Assembly: GCF_964199755.1 (NCBI RefSeq) | Contig: NC_133901.1 | Coordinates: 10,865,556 to 10,929,555 of the forward strand | Direction: 5' to 3' | DNA from: Larus michahellis | Lineage: Eukaryota; Chordata; Aves; Charadriiformes; Laridae | Length of the DNA stretch: 64,000 bases | Part shown: one piece after another, positions 37,001-49,000 of the stretch | How positions within the stretch are numbered: the stretch's first letter is position 1 | How the letters are laid out: each line of letters starts with the position of its first letter | Notes under the pieces: generated by a model | What the model saw: the letters and a program-made list of their open reading frames with translations, nothing else | What the model was told of the DNA's origin: nothing | The model's database searches: none | Position numbers and translations under genes: made by a program

Positions 37001-40000
37001 CCATTATGGAATTATCCCATTCTGAAATGTCCTGTTGTGTCTATTAATACCAGACTTCCACCAAACAATGCTTCTCTCCACCCTCCTAAAATAATCAGGG
37101 GACTCCAAGAAGTCTGTGTTCATGGCTGAGAGTTCACTAGCAGCCTTTAGTAAGCACCACGAACACTGGAATAGTCATACAGTATATTCATATCTATAAC
37201 AACAGCAGCAACGTCAGTGCCAAGAGCTCAGCTAGGACGAAGCCTGCTCTTCAGAGCTGGGGTGTCCTCCCCCTGCTCTGTTGTGTGACTGAGCTGATAA
37301 TGCGCTATCAGAGCTGGAAGGACACTATATAGAGGGGTTCCCCTCGCCACCCTCAGCAACTCTGCAACCGTGCGTTCTTTTTGAATCATCTTCCTGTTTT
37401 CACTGTTGCTGCCTTTATTTGGTTTTGCTGTCATCAGAAGGAGTTCCTTGAGATTTCCCCAAAAAGGACCCTATACTCCAGCCACAGGACCGCACTGTAA
37501 AGAGGTAAGAGACAAACTTCTGTTAGCGGAATAACAAAGGAGCTTTTCTAATGGCATTAGTTTTAGCTGGTGTCAGTGAGGTGCAAAGGCACGCACACAG
37601 AGGCAGATGAATATAATGGAAATGTTTGAAACTAAGAACAGGCAGCATTTCTTGAACTTGCAAGAATAATTTCCTCACTCTTCTTTACATCACTCCTCCA
37701 AAACATAAAAGTTTTCAAGCTGCTGTACTTAATGTACCTCCGTTTGTGCCAGCAAATCTGTCAATTGTGCGGTATGTCCAGTACACACTGTCACTGCTTT
37801 GATGCTCGTAAGAAACAAGTATTTCAGCTGAAGGGTGGGAGGCTCAGCAGGGAGTGATTTTCAGGAGAATAATTTCAGTCAGAAGTGGAGTATTTCTAAT
37901 GAAGAGTACTTTCAGTGAAGGACAGGAGACACTCCCATTTGACAAGACACTACGACCATAATCATAAAAACCCACAAGCCCCAAAGCAGAAACTGCTCTA
38001 GCTGAGAGCAAGACCAGGAATTTCTGGCATCCACTATAAACCCTAACATATATTTCAAATATATCTGCAGTGAGCATTATAACAAAAGCACCAAACTAGC
38101 CAGGTAACTAACTTACAATGAGCTAAGTATTTCATATGCTTATTAATTGTTTCATTAATGATAAACAGAGCATCTGCTGAAAGAGTAATCAGGTTGTGCC
38201 TATACTGACAGCCTTGTGGATTGGTATCTTGCTTGTTTCTGAGCAGAAGAGAAACAGGGCAGAAAATACGGTCAGTGTGCATACATTTTAAATGAGCAGT
38301 GACATCCCCATTACAACTCAGCCCTGGGAGGCCTGGGATAATAGCTCAATCCAGAATAGTACTCTGTTTAGCAATACGTAAATCACTAAATATTCACACA
38401 ACATCAGGAGTGCAATCCAAGCAGAAACTATTGGACAATGAGCCAGAGTCCTAAAGGAGTTTTCTGTATGTGGAGTCAAAGCCTCTTGCACCTTATAGCT
38501 TAGCACAAACTACACATTCTAGGTCACTTGGAAGGCTTCTAGTTTGCTCTTAGCATTCATATAGACTAGTACAACAAGCTTTCTAGGACTTTGAGTGCTT
38601 TTTTGTAAGCAAAACAAACCAAACAGAAAAAAATAAAAATGAAATACATTTGTTTAAAATTGATACGATAAAACCAGGCAAAATAGAAGTGGAACTGAAA
38701 ATAACAGCAAAGGGCTTTCCACACTGTCTACAGAACACACTGTCAAAGAACTATTACTTTTGTAAAGTTGAAGCATTTTGTTGAAAATGTATCAGTTCTA
38801 AAAATAAGCTCAACGATTCATTCTAGTGACATGTCAGCTTTTTTGCTAACCTACTCAATTGCTACACCAAAATTTTCACATCAACACATAGAATTGTAAA
38901 AAAAATTAAAAACTTGATGCAAATTCCCTTCTAATTTAAAACCTAAGCAAAGAGACTCACTTCCCTTTTCTACGATTTCTTACCAGGCAATGAAAAATCC
39001 CTCCCTTCGCTTTGCTTTAAAAAGTAAATTGGGTAACAGCAGCTCTCCTATGAAGGCACTCATCTGAAAAGACTGAATCTATTTCAATTTTATCATTAGT
39101 TCTAAACCTTTCCCTTTCTGACACTGACATACTGGGCTTCTAGATAGCTCTGACATTCTCCTTTCTACTCCACCCCACAGTATTCTGCAGTGAAAGCAGG
39201 TCCAGGTAGAAATCAATGGCACACTCAACGCTGCAACGCTGCACGCTGCAACAAAACTCTCAACTTTTAAGTCTTGGCTATTCCAAGTCTGGCACTGACA
39301 CTCAGCTGAATCTGAATCCCAAAGATCCTCCTTAGGAAATCAGCTCAAACAGAATCAGTTCAATGTATCATGCTGCTAAACCCCTAGTATTTAGCTTGTA
39401 GACAGGGAAAAAGTCTACTTACTGCCTCACTTCCTGAACTGTTTTAAATCATTAAAACAAGAGACATCCCTGTCTGTTCCATTGGACAACCCTTGCTTCT
39501 GCCTTTTCAGCTGGTCCAAGCCAGCATTTACTGCTTTCTCAGTGGTGTCGCAGTCATGTAGAGAATAACGCTTAGCCAACAGACCACCCGACCACTGACA
39601 TATGTGTTTATGAAGATCACCTGATTACCCTCTTCACCGATGGAAAAGCATATTTAAACAGCGTGTCTGACACAAAAAAGACTGCAGAGCCAGAACATCA
39701 GGTGATAGGTACCATTGTACATTAACAGCCAGTAAAAAGGCATGGTCTCATCATATTTCTCCTTGGGTACGCAACAGAGAAAATACATATTTAAACGGAA
39801 CTTAAACTAATCTTGTGTTCAAAAATACTCACAGGTTTTACTCTGCAAGGGACAAATAAACACTAGAAACAAAAACTGCAGGCTCCTCTGCAAACTCAGG
39901 CAATTCACATGGAAAACTGCATCAGCGATTCTTCCTTTTGTACATGAAAGCAAGATTTCACGTATATTTTTATAGATAAAATGTCCCTTGGAAAAAAAGG

Positions 40001-43000
40001 CAGTATAGTCTTCCTTGCACATGCACTTGTACTAATTCCAAGGTAACAAATTATTGCCATCTCCAGGACTACAGAGAAGCATGCAGCTGGCAGTAGGCAG
40101 TGAGTGGACATACACTCAAACCTAGTCTTTTTTGTGCCATAAACATGCAGGGTACCTAGGCAATGCATGGAGTAAGAAGGCCCCTCTGTGGCCGTACAAA
40201 GAAATTTCAGTTTCTGAATTTCATTCAGTCTCCCTTCTGCTGACTTTTGTGTCTTCAACTGTGAAATAAACAGAATTGGTCCAGCATATTAATCTCTAGC
40301 TATTGTAGCCTTCTGTCCACCTGAAAGTGACAGCAGCCAAACAAAAGATGGTAATTACCTTGTAATTTTGCTTACATTTTCCAATATATTGGTGTGTTTT
40401 TAATCCCATTTCAGCTTCTTGATTAGCCACCAATATTTTTAGACATCTGAATAATCAGTTCTGTTGGGAAGCTGGATGCATTGCGTAATGCCTTGGATAA
40501 ACTGCCTAGGGAGGTACGATTTCAGCATATAGCATAGCTTCTGCTCAAGATTAAAAATTTTGTCTAACAATGTCAGCAACCATCTTAAAATTTTAATCTC
40601 AGAAGAGGAAAATGGATGTATTTAAAGATGAATTTAATATTATTGAGGAAGAGAGTGAGTTATACTGGGAGAACAAGAACGCTGCAGGGAAGGATGACAC
40701 TTTGACAAGTAACCGACAGCATAGGCATTACTAATAATCTTTTCTGAGTCAATTCAGTGCTTTTTGCTGTTCAAACGAGACGCTGCTACCCATCTGAAGA
40801 GTTGCCTCCTATATTGAAACTTGCCTTAAATACAGGACTTCAGACTAAAATAATTCTCAAAGATTTTCAGGAACTCTGTGGTTTTTTTAATAACTGCAAT
40901 ACCTGACCTGTCTTCCACCTCTTCTAGGAACATGACAGATATTCTAAGGCAGGTCACCTTACAACAGATACCTGTGCTCATAAAAGCTGGCTCATTGGGA
41001 GCTCTTCAGTCCTCAATCAGGCTTCCAAAATAAACATAGCAAATACTTTCTAGATAGACGTACAGAACCCGCTTTCACTCTTCCATTAACCAGAGACATA
41101 GGTATTTCACTGCTCTGTTATTCAACTGATCTCGGCACAGGTTGGAGACAAGCCCATAATCAGCTAGCTGGCTCTTCATAGTGGTTCCTTCAACATGATT
41201 TAATGGTCTGGAACGCCCAGGCAAGGAGGTGGTATTCAGAATTTTAATATAAGGGATTGAACTCAGACTGACATGTCGTATCAAATATCAGTATTAGCAA
41301 ACAGGAAATATCACTGATTTCCATGTGTGGTTTTTTGTGTGGTGGTTGTTTTTTTTTTTTTTTCCACAAAACCAGGCTCTTTTGTAATATACTGTCTCAA
41401 TTCTTTCAGGTTTTTGCATGTTTTTTACGCAAAACTGTGGTGAAAAATGAATGGCCCAGCAGATCCATCAAGCCTACTCTTGAATTGCTCAAATCAATCA
41501 AAGTTCTCTTTGGAAACGTCAGAGCAATGTGGCAAAGAGACACACCTCGAGAACATCCTTTTTGCCACTTTCTACTTCCTGGACTTCATCCTGGCTTTTG
41601 TTGGCAATGCCCTGGCTCTTTGGCTCTTCGTCCGGGACCAAAAGTCCGGCACACCTGCCAATGTTTTCCTGATGCATCTTGCTGTGGCTGACCTGTCCTT
41701 CGTGCTGGTACTTCCCACCCGGCTGGTGTACCATTTTTCTGGTAATCACTGGCCATTTGGTGAGATCCCATGCAGACTCACTGGCTTCCTTTTTTACCTC
41801 AACATGTATGCCAGTATCTACTTCCTCACGTGCATCAGCGTTGACCGTTTCCTAGCCATTGTGCACCCTGTGAAGTCCATCAAGCTCCGCAGGTCCCTTT
41901 ATGCCCATTTGGCATGTGCCTTTCTATGGGTTATAGTTGGGGTTGCAATGGCACCTCTGCTGCTCAGTGTGCAGACTGTCAAGATGAAAAACACAACCGT
42001 CTGCCTGCAGCTCTACAGAGAAAAGGCATCACGTCATGCCCTTGTGTCCTTAGCAGTGGCATTCACCTTCCCATTTGTTACTATAATGACTTGCTACTTA
42101 TTAATCATCCAGAGCCTGAAGGGTGGAAACAGAGTTGAGAAACACCTGAAGGAAAAAGCTATCAAAATGATCATCATGGTCCTGATGATCTTTTTGATTT
42201 GCTTTGTACCTTACCATGTCAATCGCTACATTTATATTCTCCATTACAACGGGACCAAAACTTCCTGTGAAACGCAGCGTCTTCTAGCCCTCAGTAACCG
42301 CATCACTTCCTGCCTCACAAGTCTAAATGGTGCCTTTGACCCAGTCATGTATTTCTTTGTAGCTGAGAAATTCCGTGAGGCTTTGTGCAATCTGTTTTGT
42401 GTTAAGACAACTGTAATGTTGCCTCAAACATATGAGGGTAAGACAAACGAAAGTTCACTAAGCGCTAAATCTGAACTGTGAACATGACTCTTGTCACTGC
42501 TCTGACTTCAGAACACTCTATTCCACCAAAACCAGCTGGGAGCGCAAATATGCAGCGAGACAGTCCACCCAGAGTCCAACTCACTCAGAGGAGGGAAGTT
42601 CTGTTGGTTTTATGGGACTGCAATCAGCAAGAACCCCTCTGAAAACAGAGATCACATGTTCTTGTCCGACTGAAACTGCAAACAGAAGTACAGTTCCACT
42701 GATTTCCAAGATGTGAAACTGAGGGCTGAACACTTAGGAATAAGGAAGGGAGCAAAGAGGCTATTAAACAGACTTTTTTTCTTTTAAAAAAAAAAACAAA
42801 AACCAACAACAAAACTTAATTCCCAAAGCACTCAGCAACGACTCCTCCTCTGCACAATGCATATAGCCTACTTTAAAATTTTATATTGTGCCAGCAGTAG
42901 AGGTCCACTCCTGCGACAGACCCGCCTGATGAAGAGACAGCACACATGAAGAGACATTACACGTCACGTTGAAGACTCTGAATTCAAAGTGTTTACACAT

Positions 43001-46000
43001 CGTAGACAGAAAATTGGTACTAAATGGTAACAAGAAAAAAAGACCAAAATACTGCAATGCACCCAACCTGGACTGGAATTAAGACAGGACTTACAACTTT
43101 TTTACTTACTCCCAGTATTCAGAGTTGGAGATGAGCACTAGGCTTCACACTGTCTTTTCTATCTGCCATTGTCTCAAAGCTGCAGACAAGAGGCTGGCCA
43201 ACATTTACTACACTGCCTCTTTTATGTAGTTCCCTGCAAAACATCAGATATCCCAATAACCCTCAAACTAAAGAAGGGAAAAGGCCTGTTTAGGAGTACA
43301 GCATTCATCTTTACCACATACTGAATCATAAAAATATGAACCCAAATGGCAAAAATGAAGAAAAGTAAACATATGAAGAAGTGAAGTCCACTTTGTCCAG
43401 AAGAGATTCCTATCTTTGAGGTGTTTTACAATCGTTTTTTGTGACTCATCTAGAAAGACTGTTCCTTCACTACAGATAAAGCAGGGATTACCTTAACTAT
43501 CCTCACCGATACAAATTGCATCCAGTGGAATATGTCTGGAAATGACAGGCAGACTAGGGAAGACCGGGTACAATGAGAGGTGGGAAAAGAGTTTCCAATA
43601 CTATTTACTAGAAGACCGCTTCTATGCTACGGAGATAAATATTATAGGAAATCACGTGACAGGTGAATTATATTTTTTATGTACTGATACACACATATCT
43701 CTTTTCTGTGCTTTCAGGAACGAGCTCCTTACCATTTTAGATTTGGCCCACAAATTATGAAATCAAACATACTTTATCTTGCTTGAACTGCTTCAATCCT
43801 GGCTGCTATCCCAAAACACCCCAGGTGCTATTGCAACAGCCCTTTCTAACAACCTTAGGTGTCAGAAGAAAATCAACTATGCCCAGCTCCAAAAACTAAG
43901 GCACAGAAGTTGCATGCAGAATGGAAGAGGGAGTTGAGAGGACTCTCTGCTGGACGGGGTACAAGTATATAACCTTTCCTTCCCTTCTTCAACATTTAGT
44001 TAGTTACAATATAAACTCTAGGAAACTACTAGGCTTTGCTCAAAACAATATGAAAGCCTGAAATTAACTATGAATTGTACAACACTGCTAACTGCTGGAT
44101 TGTTCTATTTTCTTATCATGGTATGCTTTTGTACAAGTTCCCTTTTATGTTTTTATTTCTTACTTCCTAATTAAATGCATTAATCAACCTTTAGGACTCA
44201 TTTTTATATTTCTGTATATAAAATGATTTCCAAAGACCAGAGGAATCACATGCTGAATAAGCTTTGCTGTAATCCTTTTGTTGTTCTCTTGGCCCTTTGC
44301 TATATCTTGATTTCCTGCTCAGCAGCTTACTTGATAACACAATCCCGTTTTCTCACTTGCTATTCAGCCTTTTGCCCCAAATCCTTTTCTTTTCCAGAAC
44401 GCATCCACTAGCTACTCATATTTGAGTTTCTGTTTTCTACAAGTTTCATTGGATGAACACTGTTCTTCATTCCATTTCCCATCTCCTAACAGGCTATTCA
44501 TTAAAGCTTCTTCTGTACCTTTTCAACCTTTACCTGCACAAATAACTGACCACTCTCACCATCTCACTACTGTATCAATAACAAACTGATAAAACTTTCA
44601 GAGCTCCTGCTCTGTCTTACCTGCCAGCATTCTTGACAAAACCCAGGTCAGCAAGTGCCACATCACAGAGCTCACAGCGGAAACATTCTGGGTGCCAGTT
44701 GTTGTTCATTGCCTTGATAACACGCCCAATAATGAACTCACCTGCAAAAGGAATGCAAAACCTTAAGATGCATGCAGAAAACAGTCTTATTAAAAGTCTA
44801 CTACCTTTCATAATCCTTCCACTTTAATTCCATAAGAATTATTACAGTCTAAATTGAAAAAACCACAATTACTCCCAAAACCAGGATACCCCAAATCACT
44901 GCCGGTATCATGCTTTGTCTCCCTCCAGAGCTCCGTCTCCTTAATATGATCTCAACAATCCCAGCCCAGGGCTGGCTGTCACTGCAATGGTGGGAGGTTT
45001 GCACAGCCCTGGAGCTGTTACCCCACAGTGTTGCTGTGCCCCATGTCTTACCACATTCCCCGCAGCAAGGAGCAAACAGCATCTGGAAGTCATGCTCACA
45101 GTACTTCCGACCTTCAAACTGCAAACAAAAGGAGAGAGAAGCCCTCATAAATAACTGAACTACTTTTACATTGTGATAGTTCAGCGTGATTTTCCATTGA
45201 AATAACCTATTAGTCAAGGTCAGTCAAGTTTCCCAGTTCCAGCCGCCCCTCACATGTTTTTAAACTGCTAAGGATTTTTCTTAAAGAAAGGTAGGGCTTC
45301 AGCCTCATGGTGAATTTGCATAGCAAAAGGTTAAATTAATAGCAATACTGCTACAAGACAGTAAACGTCTTGAAGTGTCCAAAGCCCTTTTCCTATAGTT
45401 GGCTTTAATTTCATTTTTGCTTTAGTTTTTTTTTACTCATGTAATTCAGAACTACTCCTCCTACATAAGGTTAAAACTCAGAGCAAATCAAGAATGCAGC
45501 ATGTTTAAAATAATGTGTTATTCAAAATATGTGCTTGCACATGTTCTGTAAAAATGTTTAAACCTCCATTTTAAATGGGTTCACCAATTTCAGTTGCCCA
45601 ATTGGAAAAGTTTGGTAGAAAATGTCTAAAAATAAAGACAAAAATTCACTTCCATCTAATGAAACATTAAGACATGTTTTCTATTTTCTTTTTGAAATGC
45701 CTCTTACCCAAAGAGCAAGCACACAGCTTTTGTTGTTACTGATGTATAGGAAGGAGCATGTGAGGAGGAAAAAAAATGGAAATTAAGTCGGAAGCCCATC
45801 AAAAAAAACAGCAACAAAGATTTAGGGATAAGAAATTAAATATGCAAAAGAGATGGAAATTCATACTTCTGCCAGAATTTTCACCTAATTCCTTGCATTT
45901 CAATGGAGCTATTTCTCTTCTCTTACACACAGTATGAGACCTCACCTCATAAAAAAGTCCATCTGGGAACTGACGAAAACACTGAGCACAGACAAAGCAG

Positions 46001-49000
46001 TTTTCATGATAGAGCTCCCCATTGCTGTTCACAATCCTCTCTGCAGGGTCAAATCGCGTCTGGCAGCGTTCACATACTGCATTTGCGAGAGCATCAGACA
46101 TATTACTGGAATAAAGACAAGAGTAAGAACATGAGCAATGTCACAGCCAATCACATGAGTATAATCGTATCATCCAAGTTTCCCCAACATCTATGAACAC
46201 AATATTTCCACTGCTTTAAACTCCCTTTTACATGAAAAAAAAAAAAAAAAAAGACCAATGAGTCGGTTCAGCACTGACATCAGTTAGAAATAATGTTCTT
46301 GCAACTCACACGTGGCAGAATGAGCTCATGTAGCAGACTTACCTATTGCTCACTTTTGGCTTCTTTACCAATCTTTCACCCTATTATGTCATCCTGCTAA
46401 TAGCTCATAGCAAATATGCACAATTGTAAATAAACCAGTAGTTCAGAGAGCAGCAAACACAATGATCCTGACTGCTTGGGATTTCTGGTCTCAGGATGCG
46501 CACCTCCAAGGAATTTGTGATGTGTAATAAGCACCGATATCCCACTGCAGACTCCCCTTCACTGTAGCAATTAAGAAGGCATTTCCCCCTCTACCCAGCA
46601 GCTTATGTGCACAAGACTCATCGGAAAATAATTGCATACAATGCCTTTGTTTTCCTGACAATTTAGTTGAAACTGTCGAAGTGTTAAAAAGGTATGGGAA
46701 GAGAGAAGTCTCTCTGGCTGGCTTGGCAAATATATCAGCTTCATTTCCTCAGAAAGTGAGACTAAAAAACCCCCAAAGCCACACTCGCAAATCGTGTAAA
46801 GGACATTCCCTCTACATCCCCTAAAATGTGGAACGACCCTAACCTCTTTCACAAAATTTTCACGCTTGACATCATGGTAATCTAAGTTCCCTATATACTA
46901 ACAGAATGCAATTTTAAAATCATGTATCTTATGTCCACAAAGGGAGGGAAAAATTACCAGGAAAGACTCTAAGTTTCTTGTTGCAATGCGATCTTTCTTT
47001 TAACCACCAGACTATCCAATAATATAATAATTCAATATTGCTATACTTTTACATATAGAAAAACTGTTTCATGCCTTCTGAGCACCTTCTGAATTCTATG
47101 ATTGGAAAAAAAGATAGCAGTTTTATAGGTGGGAGCATAAAAAATTTCCAGCATGTTAAAAATCTCTGAAATACTTGTGTAGTAGTTTTCCTGAAGCACA
47201 TAACACATGCATAAAATTAAAGGATGGCTTGGTTTAAAAGGGTTTTTTTTTTCTTTCTTTTTATATTCAAAGCTGCTTTGAACTGAATTTCCATAGTTAA
47301 TGTTACTCTACAACCTGACATGGTACTTTCCACACCTCTTCACAGAGAACAGTAATTCAATAAGCATGTTCCAGTAGCAGAAAATTCTCTGCCACCATTC
47401 GTATGCCAGGGCTTTGTGCTCTGAGTGCCACTAGAACAAGCAGGCAGCAGCAGAGGCAGCAGCAACTCCTGAGGCAACAAAACCAGCCCTGTGCTTCGGC
47501 TGGTGCAGCTCAGCCATATGTATCGCATCTGCAGCCTATGCAAATATTCTACACTGTGACCTGGAGTGATCGCTCAGTAAAAATACACTTTCTTTCTGCC
47601 GCTGCAATTCCAAGGGTGGCAAAGACCAAAGGAGCTGGTAATAATTTCACGAATGGAGTACTGATTTAGCATAAATTTGTTACAACTTGTTTCCTTATTG
47701 CAGTACGAAGGAGCTTTAAAAAACAGACATGGACCGGAATTATAGACAAGCAGGAAATCCTGTGATTTCATAAATTAGAGACCATAGGTTAAAGAAATAT
47801 TTTTATCCTGACAGAGTACCAAAGGAATAGGTCAACACAAAAACATCAGTGTTTGCGGCAAAGCTGAGAGACCTAATCGGCTTACTTTTCAGTCGCCACT
47901 CTTTCTGTTACATCACAAATGTGCACCGGGACTTGAAAATATAATCTCCCCATCAAGTATTTTTTCCCATCTTGGAAAATGTGATGCCTGAATTCCCAGA
48001 CCTGAGCTAGCCAACAGCCATGACTAAGAAAGCCCCATGTCAACAGCAGTGAAAAAGGTCCTCTGGGTTACAGAAGAAAACCAGGCAAAACAGCGTTCCA
48101 GCGAGTCTCATAGTTTCCTACACAACAGCAAACATTACACTCTACACACTAACAACAAAGCATGATCTAAGGTTGTATTGGTTGGGGTTTTTGCTTTGTC
48201 AACATTTTTTTAATTCTGATTTATTTTTTTTCTTTCTCCAAATGGACTTTAACAGCACTTCAGGGAAAGAACAGTACCCCTCACTGCCACTACCAACTAC
48301 ACACTGGCTGAACTCTGCATGAGGAGAGCTGCCACCTGGACAATGGCAGTCTGCAACAATTACAGCCTGCCATCTGCACAGCCACGGTCCTGCATGAAAC
48401 ACAGAGCAAGTTCACCAGTGTGACAGTTCACACCAAACACTAATGACTATGCTTATCCCGGGAGAGATTCTGACACAAGTCCCATGGCTGTGCTGGCGAG
48501 AAAGATAACAAAGACGCAGGGACTCACTCATAGGAATAAGGCTTTCAGAAGCCTCCATTCTGAAACCAGCATTTGAGGACTGTCAAGGCAGAGTAATCCT
48601 ACAGTAAACCTTAACTTCTAAACAATATAAAATCTACTCGGAAATTGAAATTCCTGGTGAAAGTCAAAGACGCTACTGTTCTGTATTCTCGCTGTCTTTC
48701 CTTAGCATGAAGTACAGCTTTGGATTTAATCTTTAATTCTAAAAAAAATTAATTTACCCCATTCATTTGCAAAAGCAAGAGAATATCAAGAGTCCCAAGA
48801 GTTTATTTACCGGTTCTGCTGATGCATGATGATGCAAAAGTTCCAACTCCTAGCTGAATACGATAAGCGGCGAGAAATCACTAATGATTTTGCAAAACAA
48901 CACAGAACAAGAACTTCGAAGATTTGGAAATGGAAAACATTAAAAAATTTTCAAAACATTTGAGCTAGAGGAACTTGGTTGATGCTGACAAGATTTCCTT

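Larger units (their letters stand above)
35416..44620 (-). other. LIMS2: LIMS2 intron 4, host of GPR17
   Basis: A 9.2-kb intron. On the plus strand it holds the GPR17 promoter, first exon and coding exon. It also holds copy B of the diverged repeat (about 38125-38525). I see no other gene in 35416-37200, 38530-41400 or 42482-44620. Confidence 0.6.

Noticed and set aside
39905-40258. 117-residue minus-strand frame in the LIMS2/GPR17 intron
   Set aside because: No motif, no splice context in phase with LIMS2, and ordinary intron composition.
47440-47475. CAG-rich stretch that could be a coding glutamine repeat
   Set aside because: Interrupted, short and in a LIMS2 intron with no matching exon signals.
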